A DNA stretch of 64,000 nt, taken from Accumulibacter sp. GTDB lineage: Bacteria; Pseudomonadota; Gammaproteobacteria; Burkholderiales; Rhodocyclaceae. Each line of letters opens with the position of its first letter. The stretch's first letter is position 1. Made by a program: the position numbers and the translations under genes. This document shows, in pieces, positions 36,092-45,551 of this stretch. The notes below the pieces were generated by a model. It made no database searches. It was not told where the DNA came from and was given only the letters and a program-made list of their open reading frames with translations. Location of the stretch: NCBI GenBank assembly GCA_024235695.1, contig JACKLX010000004.1, positions 1 to 64,000 on the forward strand, read 5' to 3'.

Positions 36092-37132
36092 ATGATTCTC
36101 GAACAGATCGCCACTGGCGGCTGCCAGTCCTACCTCATCGGTTGCAGCGAAAGCAGTTCGGCGGCGCTGATCGATCCCGAAATTCGCCAGATCGACCATT
36201 ATCTGGCGCTCGCCGCACGTGACGGCTTGCGCATCCACTACCTGATCGACACGCACACGCACGCCGATCATTTTTCGGCGACGCGCGAACTCGGGCGACG
36301 ACTGGCGGTGCCAGTGGTGATGCACCGGGCGAGCGCCGCGCCGTTCGTCGACATGCGCATCGACGACGGCGAGATGGTACTGCTCGGACGGCTCCGGCTG
36401 CAGGTGATTTACACACCGGGCCACACCAGCGACTCGATGTGCCTGCTGGTCGACAACCACCTGTTCACCGGCGACACCCTGCTGATCGGCGCCACCGGTC
36501 GCACCGACCTGCCGAGCGGCGACCCGGAAGCGCTTCATGACAGTCTCTTTCGGCGGCTTCTGACCCTCGACGGCGAGACCCGGGTTTTCCCCGCGCACGA
36601 CTACAAGGGCCGCCAGAGCTCGACGATCGGCCAGGAAATCGCCACCAATCCGCGCCTGCAGGCGCGCGACCGCCAAGCCTTCGTCGACATGATGCGCAAC
36701 CTCAACCTGTCGATGCCGACGCACGTCACCGAGGCGCTGCGCACCAACATGAGTGGCGGCAAGTCGGTGGCACAACTGCTCGCCGAGGCCGCGGCAAAGG
36801 TGCCGTTCATGTCGCTGGCTGAACTCAGGGCGCGCGTCGAGGCCAGGGACGACGAGCTGATCGTGCTCGACGTGCGCGAGCGCGACGCCTACGAGGGCGG
36901 CCACATTCCCGCCGCGCGCCTGTTGCCACGTGGCCAGATCGAGTTGCGCGTCAACCAGGAGCTGCCCGACCCCACCCGTCGCATCCTGGTCTGCTGCGAG
37001 CTCGGCTACGTGTCAACGCTGGCAGCAGCGACGCTGCACGAGATGGGCTTCGCACATGTCGTCGCCCTCGACGGTGGCATGAAAGCCTGGCGGGAAGCCG
37101 GATATCCGGTGAACTCGGGACGGGAACCATGA
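36092..37132 (+). CDS. MBL-fold hydrolase fused to rhodanese (persulfide dioxygenase/sulfurtransferase-like)
   Basis: A 346-residue fusion. The N-terminal metallo-beta-lactamase domain resembles ETHE1-type persulfide dioxygenases: HTHADH at residues 55-60, TPGHTSDSM with His111, and GDTLLIGATGRTDL with Asp128. The C-terminal rhodanese domain begins near ELIVLDVRERDAYEGGHIP and has its cysteine loop in LVCCELGYVST. Oxidation of glutathione persulfide to sulfite and sulfur transfer are the likely activities (from the family). AGGAGG precedes the ATG at 36092. This sulfur link fits the cys block elsewhere in the window. It is followed by a peroxiredoxin gene. Confidence 0.88.
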   Translation: MILEQIATGGCQSYLIGCSESSSAALIDPEIRQIDHYLALAARDGLRIHYLIDTHTHADHFSATRELGRRLAVPVVMHRASAAPFVDMRIDDGEMVLLGRLRLQVIYTPGHTSDSMCLLVDNHLFTGDTLLIGATGRTDLPSGDPEALHDSLFRRLLTLDGETRVFPAHDYKGRQSSTIGQEIATNPRLQARDRQAFVDMMRNLNLSMPTHVTEALRTNMSGGKSVAQLLAEAAAKVPFMSLAELRARVEARDDELIVLDVRERDAYEGGHIPAARLLPRGQIELRVNQELPDPTRRILVCCELGYVSTLAAATLHEMGFAHVVALDGGMKAWREAGYPVNSGREP

Positions 37133-37308
37133 ATCGACTGGTGGGTTCGAATAGCATCGAGGATGTCTCCTCCGCAGCACGGGGCGCCAGCGACTGGCGG
37201 CTCGAGCGGTGCGTGGCGCGCGGCTGGAGGGGTTGGTGACGAAACGGCGCCTGACGTGTTTCGTCCCGTCCTCGAATCTTCTCCACACAACAGCGAAAGG
37301 AGTACAGC

Positions 37309-37968
37309 ATGGGACTTCACATCGGCGACGAAGCGCCGGATTTCACTGCCCAGACCACCGAGGGCACGATCAGTTTCCATCAATGGATCGGTGACAGCTG
37401 GGCCATTCTGTTCTCGCACCCGAAGGACTTCACGCCGGTGTGCACCACCGAGCTCGGCTACCTGGCCCGACTCAAACCCGAATTCGACAAGCGCAACACC
37501 AAGGTCATCGGGCTGTCGATCGACAGCGTCGACGACCATCAGCGCTGGGCCGGCGATATCGCCGAAACGCAGGGGACAGCCCTCAACTACCCGCTGATCG
37601 GCGATACCGATCTGGTCGTGGCCAAGCTCTACGACATGATTCACCCCAACGCCAGCGGCAACGCGGCAGACCGCACGGCGGTGGACAACGCGACTGTGCG
37701 CTCGGTATTCCTGATCGGCCCCGACAAGAAGATCAAGCTGACAATGACCTACCCGATGAGCGCCGGACGCAACTTCGACGAGCTGCTGCGCGCCCTGGAC
37801 GCCGTCCAACTCAACGCCAAACACACCGTCGCGACGCCGGTGAACTGGCGACCGGGCGAGGACGTGATCATCCCGCCGACGGTTTCCGACGAAGCTGCCA
37901 AAGCCAAGTATCCCGACGGCTGGAAGACGCTCAAACCCTACCTGCGCATCGTGCCACAGCCGAAGTAG
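37309..37968 (+). CDS. 1-Cys peroxiredoxin (Prx6 type)
   Basis: A 219-residue peroxidase that detoxifies peroxides. The peroxidatic cysteine lies in HPKDFTPVCTTELGYLA, with the conserved threonine and arginine neighbourhood. The long C-terminal part (PVNWRPGEDVIIPPTVSDEA) is characteristic of the Prx6 group, and no resolving cysteine is present. AAAGGAG precedes the ATG. It lies 176 bases downstream of the MBL-rhodanese gene. An inverted repeat, ACGAAAC (37239-37245) and GTTTCGT (37258-37264), stands between them. Its 3' end overlaps the broken CoA-transferase by 38 bases in convergent orientation. Confidence 0.93.
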   Translation: MGLHIGDEAPDFTAQTTEGTISFHQWIGDSWAILFSHPKDFTPVCTTELGYLARLKPEFDKRNTKVIGLSIDSVDDHQRWAGDIAETQGTALNYPLIGDTDLVVAKLYDMIHPNASGNAADRTAVDNATVRSVFLIGPDKKIKLTMTYPMSAGRNFDELLRALDAVQLNAKHTVATPVNWRPGEDVIIPPTVSDEAAKAKYPDGWKTLKPYLRIVPQPK

Positions 37969-39335
37969 CGCCCGTCCGCCGAGGACCGCCCGGCGATGAG
38001 ACTGCGCGTGGCACGAGCGGGCGCGCGCGGAGGCCCATCGCCTGCGGCTGAAAAATCACCGGGTCAATCATCGCTGGCCGATCGATGATTGGCCTGAAGC
38101 GCATCTGCGCCAGAATGTCGCGCTCGATGTCGATGCCCGGTGCCAGTTCGCGCAGCAGCAGCCCGTGCTCGGTCAGTTGGAACACGCAGCGCTCGGTGAC
38201 GTAGGGTACCCCCTGCTACCGCCTGCTTGCGGCGGCGCGCGTAGTCGGTGCTGAACGTGGTCTGAGCGACGCTGTCGACGAACTTCGCGAACTTGCCTTC
38301 GCTGGCGATGCGGACACGGCGGTCCTCGACCGCGACTTCCAGCCCAGCCGAAGTGAAGGTGCCGACGAAGACGATCTTCCTGGCATTCTGGCTGATGTTG
38401 ATGAAACCGCCGCAAGCCGGGATCCGCGCGCCGAAGCGGCTGGCATTGACGTTGCCACGGCCGTCGCATTCACCGAAACCGAGAAAGGCCGCGCCGAGGC
38501 CGCCCATCGGCACACCGCCGATCACGCCCGGATCGACCGTCAGCGTGATCCGGTCCTGCATGCGCTCTTCGGCGGCGATCAGTGGCAGCTGGTCGGGAAC
38601 GGTTCCGACGCCGACGTATCACGCAGTTCGGCGACAGCTCGAGCGCGCCGCGCCGCGCGTCGAGCGATCCTTCCGCCGCGACGCGCCCGACCTGCGCCAG
38701 GACGATACCGCCCGAATTGCGCGCGGCAATCGCCAGTGCCAGATTCTCGAGTGTCAGCGCCTCGCGCTCGGCGGTGATGTTGCCATCCGGGTCGGCGGTG
38801 GTGCCACGGGTCAGGGCAACATTGATCGGGAACGCCTCGAAGAACAGAAACTCGCTGCCGTCGATCTCGATCAGCCGGACGAGGTCCTCCACAGTCGTCG
38901 CATTCATCCGTGCGCCACCATGGCGCGGGTCGATGTAGGTTCCCAGCCCGACCGGCGACAGCGTTCCTGGTTTGCCGGCACCGATGTCCCGATAGAGGTG
39001 GGTGATGATCCCCTCGGGCAGGTTGTAGGCCTCGATCAGGTTTTCCACGACGAGCTTCTCGATCCGCGGAATCAGGCCGAAGTGGCCGCCGATGACACGC
39101 TTCAGCAGCCCGACGTGACCGAGCCGGTTGAAACCCTTGTCCGTGCGTGTCACCCTGGCCGCCGGCAAATACCAGCGTCAGCTCACGTGGCGCGCCGGTG
39201 TTCAGGAAACGCTGTTCCAGCGACCAACAGTTGATCCGGGGTGCCGTTGCCGCCGTACCCCGCCGACGCAATCACGTCGCCATGGTGTATGACCGCCACA
39301 GCGTCGTCCGCTTCGATGATCTTCTTCAGCTTCAT
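37931..39335 (-). pseudogene. Acyl-CoA:acetate/3-ketoacid CoA-transferase, broken by four indels
   Basis: Pieces of one YdiF/propionate CoA-transferase-type gene are read in five successive frames. The start is MKLKKIIEADDAVAVI, with the ATG at 39335. Then come [18 protein letters not shown], the [20 protein letters not shown] block, [57 protein letters not shown] and finally ELAPGIDIERDILAQMRFRP. Frame changes occur near 39217-39224, 39142-39149 (CGTGCGTG, probably a 4-bp duplication), 38616-38621 and 38209-38213 (a run of five C). The intact enzyme would exchange CoA between short-chain acyl-CoAs and acetate. Varied indel types favour real decay, though sequence error is possible. Confidence 0.85.
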
Positions 39336-39562
39336 GCTCACCCCTTCAAGCGTTGCCGGCGATGGTCGGATAGCCAGAAACCTGCCTTGAAGAAATGTGA
39401 CAGCGTGAAACCGCAAACGGCAGTTCGATCTGCGAAAAGAACGATTTGGAACGATTTGGCGGTCCGCTGGCGAATCCTTCCCGGGATGCCGGTGCCGTTC
39501 TCCCGGACAGGCAGCCGACCACGCGGCCGCGCGACAACGTCATACCGACTGCCGCGGCGCAC

Positions 39563-41167
39563 TCAGCCGAGTCGGCGACGAAGCGACGCGCTCGCCGCGT
39601 CGACCGCCACCGAGAGCAGCAGCATGGCGGCGATCACCGTGCTCGCCTGCGCCTGGTGGAACAGCGACAGCTCGACGTAGAGCAGCTGCCCGAGACCGCC
39701 GGCGCCGACGAAGCCGAGGATCGCCGCCATGCGGATGTTCATTTCCCAGCGGTAGAGCGCATAGGCGAGGAGTTGCGGCGTCACGGTCGGCAAGCTGCCG
39801 TAGAGGAAGGCCACGCCGGCCGGCGTGCCTGCCTCGAGCAGCGCGTCACGCGGCGTCGCTGGGGCATTCTGCAGCGCTTCGGCGAACAGCCGCCCGAGCA
39901 CGCCGCTGGTATGCAGCGCCAGCGCCAGAATGCCGGCGAAAGGGCCGAGACCGGCGGCCAGCGCCATCAGCGTCGCCCATACCAGCTCGGGCACCGAACG
40001 CAGGGCGTTGAGGACGAAGCGTGTCGCCTGCTCGAGCAGTGCACCGTGGCGCCCCGACGCCGGCAACGCCAGCAGCAGCGCACAGACTGTGGCGAGCAAG
40101 GTGCCCAACACCGAGATGGCGAGCGTCTCCAGTGCTCCCTGGCCGACTTTCCACAACCAGCCGGCCGATAGATCGAGCGGCCAGAAGGACGCGAAGAAAT
40201 CGGCGATCGAAGCGGCGGCTGCGCGGCTCAGCAATGCCCCAAGGCCGAGATCTAGCCAGGCAAAACTGGCCAGGACGGCGCCGCCGAGCGAGGCCAGGAT
40301 GGCCAGTGGCAGAGGGCCGAGCGCCGCCGCGTGACCGGCCGTACCCGCCTCGCCGAGCTGCCGACGGAAAAAAGCGGACAGCGCATCGGCAGCCAGCACC
40401 AGCGCCAGGAAAGTCAGCAGAATGCTCGCCGCCTCACCGCCATTGAGCATCTTCATCGACTGATCCATCAGTTGGCCCAGCCCGCCAGCGCCGACGAAAC
40501 CCATCACCACCGAGGCGCGAACCGCGCACTCCCAGCGATAGACGGTGTATGAAGTCAGCTCCTGCGCGACGCCCGGCAGCAGGCCGTAGCACAAGGCCTG
40601 CAGCCGGCTGCCGCCGGCCTCGAGCAGCGCGCGCGCCGGCCGCTGGTCGCCCGATTCGAGGATTTCGGCGTAGACCTTGGCGAGCATGCCGCCGTAGGTC
40701 AGCCCCAGCGCCAGCACGCCGGCTGCCGGCCCGAGACCCAAGACACGCACGAAAAGCAGCGCCCAGACCAGTTCGGGGATGCCGCGCAGGACGACCAGCA
40801 GGATCCGCAGCCCGGCGCGCAGCAACTCACCGCGGCGGCGCCCGGGCCCCGGGCCGAGACGCGATATCGACAGCGCCTGCGTCGTCGCGACCGCCAGCGG
40901 CACGGCAACGACGAAGGCCAGCGCGATGCCGGCGCTGGCCATCGCCAGCGTCTCGATCGTCGCTTGCCCGAGATAAGCGAGAAACTCGCCGCCGCTTGCC
41001 GGCGGCAGAAAGCCGCCGAGGAAGCCGCCCATCACTCGCAGGTTCTGCGCTTCGAACAGCACCCAGGGACGGAACTCGCCGATCACCGCCAGCGGCCAGA
41101 GCACGACCGTCGCCAGCAGCAGGCCGCCGACCCGTGCCAACGCTGCCGGGTCGCGCGGCGCCTTCAT
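39563..41167 (-). CDS. PhnE-type ABC permease, two permease domains fused
   Basis: A 534-residue membrane protein made of two PhnE-like halves. Each half has about six helices and ends in the same signature: [15 protein letters not shown] in the first and [16 protein letters not shown] in the second. Each also has a cytoplasmic EAA-type loop, with [16 protein letters not shown] and [16 protein letters not shown]. Most PhnE transporters use a homodimer or two separate genes, so one chain here supplies the whole pore. It is the third gene of the substrate-binding protein/ATPase/permease operon; its start overlaps the ATPase stop by four bases. Confidence 0.9.
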   Translation of the reverse strand: MKAPRDPAALARVGGLLLATVVLWPLAVIGEFRPWVLFEAQNLRVMGGFLGGFLPPASGGEFLAYLGQATIETLAMASAGIALAFVVAVPLAVATTQALSISRLGPGPGRRRGELLRAGLRILLVVLRGIPELVWALLFVRVLGLGPAAGVLALGLTYGGMLAKVYAEILESGDQRPARALLEAGGSRLQALCYGLLPGVAQELTSYTVYRWECAVRASVVMGFVGAGGLGQLMDQSMKMLNGGEAASILLTFLALVLAADALSAFFRRQLGEAGTAGHAAALGPLPLAILASLGGAVLASFAWLDLGLGALLSRAAAASIADFFASFWPLDLSAGWLWKVGQGALETLAISVLGTLLATVCALLLALPASGRHGALLEQATRFVLNALRSVPELVWATLMALAAGLGPFAGILALALHTSGVLGRLFAEALQNAPATPRDALLEAGTPAGVAFLYGSLPTVTPQLLAYALYRWEMNIRMAAILGFVGAGGLGQLLYVELSLFHQAQASTVIAAMLLLSVAVDAASASLRRRLG

Positions 41168-42009
41168 CGCCAGCAGCTGTCCGCCCTTGCCGCCTCGCCG
41201 CCGACCGCTGGCCGCAGCAGGCGCTGCGCACTGGCGGCTGGTGGGACCTCGGCCAGTCCGGGCAATTGCCCACCTTCACTGGCGTACAGTCGGCGCAGCA
41301 AAGCCCGGTCGACCTTGGCCGCCGGCCGGTCGAAAGCGATGCGCCCGTCGCGAATGCCGACGACTCGCGGGAAACACGCCAGCGCCAGATCGACGGCGTG
41401 CAGACTGGCGACCAGCGTCGCGCCGCGCGCCGCCGCATCGGCGGTCAGCACCCGTACCGTCTGCTGCGCCAGCGCCGGGTCGAGCGCCGAGACCGGCTCG
41501 TCGGCGAGCAGCAGTTGCGCTTGCTGATAGAGCACACGGGCGACGCCGACGCGCTGCAACTGGCCGCCCGAAAGCCGGTCACAGCGATCGAAAATCCGCT
41601 CGCCGAGGTCGAGCTGCGCCAGCGCCGCTGCCGCTCCGGCGATGTCGAGGGGATAGGCCAGCGAGGCGACGCTCTTCCACCACGGCCAGCGGCCAAGGCG
41701 GCCGGCGAGCACCGCGGTCACCACGCGCTGGCGCGCCGGCAGCGGCGGCGCCTGGTGTGCGACGCCGATCCGGGCGCGCAAGCGACGCAAGTCGGCTGTC
41801 GACAAGGACCACGGATCGGCGTCGAGCACGTCGAGCTGCCCGGTCGTCGGACGCATGGCGGCGCCGAGCAGGCGCAGCAGGCTGGTCTTGCCGGCGCCGG
41901 AAGGGCCGACGATGGCAATCTGCTCGCCGGGCTGCGCCGCCAGGGTAAGCCCGCGCAAGGCGACGAAACCGTCGGCGTGCGTCAGCGAAACGTCGCGCAG
42001 ACGAATCAA
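41164..42009 (-). CDS. PhnC-type ABC transporter ATPase
   Basis: The ATP-binding subunit of the phosphonate-type importer. Walker A is [15 protein letters not shown], the signature is [17 protein letters not shown], and Walker B is [13 protein letters not shown]. The gene probably starts at the TTG at 42009 ([20 protein letters not shown]), five bases after the stop of the binding-protein gene; the open frame extending to 42915 lies inside that gene and is not coding. The protein is about 281 residues. Confidence 0.88.
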   Translation of the reverse strand: MIRLRDVSLTHADGFVALRGLTLAAQPGEQIAIVGPSGAGKTSLLRLLGAAMRPTTGQLDVLDADPWSLSTADLRRLRARIGVAHQAPPLPARQRVVTAVLAGRLGRWPWWKSVASLAYPLDIAGAAAALAQLDLGERIFDRCDRLSGGQLQRVGVARVLYQQAQLLLADEPVSALDPALAQQTVRVLTADAAARGATLVASLHAVDLALACFPRVVGIRDGRIAFDRPAAKVDRALLRRLYASEGGQLPGLAEVPPAASAQRLLRPAVGGEAARADSCWR

Positions 42010-42014
42010 GGCGG

Positions 42015-42884
42015 CTACTTCAGCAAGCCGGCCGCTTTTGCCGCCTGCTCGATACCCTGGTAGTTCTCCTTGCTGGTCGGGATGAAGCGGCTGGCGCGTT
42101 GCAGGGCGAGGATCTCGGCGTGCTCGGGGTTGGCAGGATCGAGCTTGAGGAAGGCGGCAGCGATCTTCCTGACCAGTTCCGGGTCGAGACCGCCGCGCAC
42201 CGTCCAGTTGTAGTCGAAGTAAGGCGGCGTCGTGGCGATCACGCGCACCTTCGGATCGACCTTGTTCTGGTCGACCAGCTTCTCCCAGACCGACGCATTG
42301 AGCACCCCGGCGTCGGCCTTGCCGGCGGCGACAAAGGCTACCGTGGCATCGTGCGCGCCCGAGAAAGCGACGTTCTTGAAATCCTTGTCGGCGTTGATCC
42401 CGCCCTGGATCAGGAAATAGCGTGGCATCAGGTGACCCGAGGTCGACGACGGCGAGCCAAACGCGAAGACCTTGCCCCGGGTATCGGCCAGAGTCTTGAT
42501 GTTGTCGTCGGCGGTGATGAATTTCGACGTGAAGCGGGCGTCTTCGGCGCGCTGCACCAGCGGCGTCGCCGCGCCCCTGGTGCGGATGCTCGCCTGGACG
42601 AAGGTAAAACCACCGAGCCACGCCAGGTCGAGTTTGTCGCTGGCCAACGCCTCGACCACCGCCGCGTAGTCGGACACCGGCACGAAGGACACCTTCATCG
42701 CCAGCTCCTTCTCGAGATACTTGCCGAGCGGCGCGAACTTTCGCTGCAACTCGGTCGGCGCCTCGTCGGGAATCGCCGAGACACGCAGCACGGGCTCGGC
42801 GGCGGTCGCGCTGGGAACGACACTGATGGCCAGCGCGCAGACGAGCGCGCCCTTGAGCGCCAGACGGCGCGAGAAACGAAACAT
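42015..42884 (-). CDS. PhnD-like periplasmic binding protein, possible selenate/phosphonate ABC importer
   Basis: A 289-residue periplasmic protein with a signal peptide ([20 protein letters not shown]). The mature part shows [20 protein letters not shown], then [20 protein letters not shown] and [15 protein letters not shown]. That [14 protein letters not shown] pattern belongs to a PhnD branch that databases often name putative selenate-binding protein, so the oxyanion may be selenate or a phosphonate or phosphite. I cannot tell which. The start at 42884 follows GGAG; the open frame extending to 43031 is not used. It is the first gene of the operon. Confidence 0.85.
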   Translation of the reverse strand: MFRFSRRLALKGALVCALAISVVPSATAAEPVLRVSAIPDEAPTELQRKFAPLGKYLEKELAMKVSFVPVSDYAAVVEALASDKLDLAWLGGFTFVQASIRTRGAATPLVQRAEDARFTSKFITADDNIKTLADTRGKVFAFGSPSSTSGHLMPRYFLIQGGINADKDFKNVAFSGAHDATVAFVAAGKADAGVLNASVWEKLVDQNKVDPKVRVIATTPPYFDYNWTVRGGLDPELVRKIAAAFLKLDPANPEHAEILALQRASRFIPTSKENYQGIEQAAKAAGLLK

Positions 42885-43485
42885 GGCAACTCCCTGGCAA
42901 GACCCGCCGCGGCACGGAGAATGCCGCAGCTTGAACACGGTCGCGTCCGACGACGCCGCACCGCTAAGAAGAAACGAAAAGCGGTACTCAGACCGCCGGC
43001 GGACTATAGCGGCGCGCGGGCGATCGATCAAGCCGCGAACGCGCGTCCGCTCGACCGGGCACCAGGCAGGGAGGCATCAGCGCAATGCCGCGCGCGTCAG
43101 TCCGCGGTCAGCGAGTCCGGCGGCTTTCGCTTGGCCGGCCGCAAAGGCCGAGCGGCCGCGCCAGCCCTCCCAACAAGCGGAACCATGGCCGCACCACGAC
43201 GGTCTCACGGACATTCCAGATTCGAGCCTGTCGCCTTTGTTCGGCGGTTCACCGGAGCGGGCGTCGGGACGCGGATGGAAAGGGATGCTTGATTCTCCCA
43301 TTCCTTTCTCGAGGCGAACGCGTCCGCTGCTTGCTCGGGCAGGAAACGTCTTGCAGTCCTCGCACGGGCCTGCCCTGGTCCAGACCAGACACACCCCGAT
43401 GTAGTGACGCCGCCACGGCCACGGAGTGCCGCCGCAGGGGCGAAGCTTCCGTGCACTCCGGGTCATGTATGAGGAGTCAGCCGCC
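42885..43485. other. Intergenic region between the divergent PhnD-like and PEP-CTERM genes
   Basis: About 600 bases with no supported gene. Open frames on both strands lack start signals and family features. No sigma-54 type GG-N10-GC pair upstream of the PEP-CTERM gene was found by eye, and no clear sigma-70 promoter stands out. Confidence 0.4.
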
Positions 43486-44073
43486 ATGAATACTTCAAGC
43501 AAACCGTCGATGCTTCTCAAAGCTATCGTCGCTTCGTCAGTCCTGGCACTCCTTTCGTCAGGCGCTGCCGCCGGAACGATCACCTTTTTCGATTTGTCGG
43601 ATTCGGTGACAGTCACGTTGAGTAGCGATCTGCTGGCGCGGGGTTCGACGTCCACCTGTGTCGGAGAAATATGCGCCGTCCGTCTGCTGCCGCCACCGCC
43701 GTCCTCCGGGAGCGCGAGCTGGGGTTCCAATACCATCTACGAGCAGGGCAGTTCGCAGATCAGTGACACGATAAGCATCATCCCGACCTTCTTGCCAAAC
43801 TTCGAGATCGAATATTTCACGGTCACCTTCACCTCCGACATGGAAGGTGGTCCTCCACTCCTCGACCTGGGCAACCCGATGACCGAGGATGGAACGTTGC
43901 AGCGAGCCATCAACAGCGACATCGGTTGGCAGCTTGGCCCCACCGGTGCAGCGATCACCGATATGATCTTCTTCCAGTCGGACGTCGTCGAGAATCCGGC
44001 AAATGAACCCGCCAGCCTGGCGTTGTTCGGCCTCGGCCTTGTCGGAATCGGCTTCTCGCGTCGTCGGCAGTAG
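43486..44073 (+). CDS. PEP-CTERM sorting domain protein
   Basis: A 195-residue secreted protein. The signal peptide is visible (LLKAIVASSVLALLSSGAAA), and the C-terminus has a PEP-like NEPASL, a hydrophobic helix (LALFGLGLVGIGF) and the tail SRRRQ, so it is a substrate for an exosortase. The middle is rich in Ser, Thr, Pro and Gly, with CVGEIC and a proline run (LLPPPPSSGS). The function is unknown. The ATG at 43486 follows GAGGAG at 43471-43476. The central asparagine of the motif replaces the usual initial proline, a tolerated variant in the family. Confidence 0.82.
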   Translation: MNTSSKPSMLLKAIVASSVLALLSSGAAAGTITFFDLSDSVTVTLSSDLLARGSTSTCVGEICAVRLLPPPPSSGSASWGSNTIYEQGSSQISDTISIIPTFLPNFEIEYFTVTFTSDMEGGPPLLDLGNPMTEDGTLQRAINSDIGWQLGPTGAAITDMIFFQSDVVENPANEPASLALFGLGLVGIGFSRRRQ

Positions 44074-44477
44074 GTGATTCATGACGGCAAGACATCTGGC
44101 ATCGACGGGGCTTCGCGTGCTTCGCCGGCGACTGGCATTGCTCAAGCCACACCAGTGATGCGATGAGCCCGGCACTTTTTTTTCGTTCAGCCCCGCTTTT
44201 TCCGGCTTTTCCATTGGCGTCCACGACCGCCGTGGCGCGCGATCGACAGAAGCGCCTGGGCCGGGAAAAATGGGGGTAACACGATAGACCCGAACGCGCT
44301 AGGATAGCGTCCGCCCGAAACGCATTGTGGTGCGTGCGCCCGAGGCAGATGCCGATGATTATCCGAGCCTCTCGCCGCCAGCACCCGGGAGAGCTCCGAT
44401 CCCCTTCCTTAACGATTGCGATCGTCCGACGACCGCTTTGGCGGGCGGTTTGCGGAAACGATCGCCAGGAGATGAGC
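44074..44477. other. Intergenic region upstream of the cytochrome c gene
   Basis: No gene is supported. A run of eight T (44176-44183) lies about 100 bases after the PEP-CTERM stop, but I could not find a stable stem directly before it, so it is not called a terminator. Confidence 0.35.
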
Positions 44478-45218
44478 ATGTACAAGGCACTGACCGTCGC
44501 GCTGGGCCTCTCGTTGGCCGCCACCGGCACGCTGGCCGAAGCCCCCGGCGAAAAGCTACCGGGGACCGCGAGCGCGAACTACCAGTGGAACGCTCCGGGC
44601 GGTGAAGCAAGCCAGGCACTCAGGCTCGCGGGTGATGTCAAGGCGGGTCAGGAAGACTACACGGCGTATTGTGCGGCCTGTCATCGCCCGAACGGTGGCG
44701 GCGACCCGGATGGCAGCATTCCGAAGCTGGCCGGCCAGCACCCGAGCGTGGTCGTCAAGCAGTTGGCCGACATTCGCTCGGGACTGCGCGACAACCCGAC
44801 AATGCTTCCGTTTGCCGTGCAACTGCGCGATGCGCAGGCACTGGCGAACGTCGCCGCCTATATCGCGACGCTGTGCATTCCGCGAGAGTCCGGAATATAT
44901 CAAGCCCCCGATGCCGCCAATCTGGTCGCCTATGGCAGGAAGCTGTACGACAAGGACTGCAGCCAATGCCATCAGCCGAACGGCTACGGCGTCAACGAAA
45001 AGCTCTATCCGGTGATCGCCGGACAGCATTACCCCTACCTGCTGCGCCAGATGATCGAGATTCGCGATGGCAAGCGCCGCAACACCCACCCGGACATGGT
45101 CAGGGTGATCAGCAAATACCAGGATGCCGAGTTGGTCGCCATCGCCGCCTATCAGTCGACCCTGGCCACGCAGGCTCAGCGTTTGACGCTGCAGCCACGG
45201 TTCTGCAACCCATCGTGA
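44478..45218 (+). CDS. Di-heme cytochrome c (c4-like), periplasmic
   Basis: A 246-residue exported protein with two CXXCH heme sites, CAACH in the N-terminal domain and CSQCH in the C-terminal domain. The protein is built as two similar halves (PKLAGQHPSVVVKQLADIRS and PVIAGQHYPYLLRQMIEIRD), each with a probable axial methionine further on. This is the layout of cytochrome c4, which carries electrons to terminal oxidases. The ATG at 44478 is chosen because AGGAG (44467-44471) is six bases upstream; an ATG at 44472 directly abuts it. A 12-bp hairpin follows the gene. Confidence 0.9.
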   Translation: MYKALTVALGLSLAATGTLAEAPGEKLPGTASANYQWNAPGGEASQALRLAGDVKAGQEDYTAYCAACHRPNGGGDPDGSIPKLAGQHPSVVVKQLADIRSGLRDNPTMLPFAVQLRDAQALANVAAYIATLCIPRESGIYQAPDAANLVAYGRKLYDKDCSQCHQPNGYGVNEKLYPVIAGQHYPYLLRQMIEIRDGKRRNTHPDMVRVISKYQDAELVAIAAYQSTLATQAQRLTLQPRFCNPS

Positions 45219-45240
45219 ACGACCTTCGACGCCGACGGGG

Positions 45241-45269
45241 GTCGAAATCACCCCTACGGTGATTTCGAC
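45241..45269. repeat. Perfect 12-bp inverted repeat after the cytochrome c gene
   Basis: GTCGAAATCACC (45241-45252) and GGTGATTTCGAC (45258-45269) are exact inverted copies around five bases, 22 bases past the cytochrome stop. There is no T run on either side, so it is not a standard intrinsic terminator. The rest of the 45219-45551 gap, where cytochrome c and lutB meet, holds nothing else recognisable. Confidence 0.85.
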
Positions 45270-45551
45270 GTCGAGCGTGGCTCTTGCTGCGACGACAGGT
45301 GGGCAGCCATGGTTCAAACTCGGCTCAAGGGTGCGACGCCGAGCCAGCACATCCGCTTCTCGGCCGACGCGGTGACGCGGCTGCCGAGCACAGCTGCCAC
45401 CACTTCATGATGAAGTCGGTGGTGACGGCCGCGGCAAGCGGGACGAAATGGGCGCAGGACCTTGCACTTGTGCCGTTGGCCGTGATCGTCGAACCGCCAC
45501 GCCTCGCGTCGCCGCCACGCACGAACCAGGGGGCGCCGCGCCACCTCCCGG

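Noticed and set aside
37140-37165. tRNA T-loop-like string (GGTTCGAATAG)
   Set aside because: The flanking bases do not pair into a T stem and no cloverleaf can be drawn.
37129-37239. 36-codon frame whose ATG overlaps the MBL-rhodanese stop
   Set aside because: No ribosome binding site of its own and no recognisable sequence; an ATGA overlap alone is not enough.
42885-43485. Sigma-54 promoter expected for PEP-CTERM genes
   Set aside because: No GG-N10-GC pair with the right surroundings was found near the start.
44170-44190. T run after the PEP-CTERM gene as a terminator
   Set aside because: No stable stem directly precedes the eight T bases.
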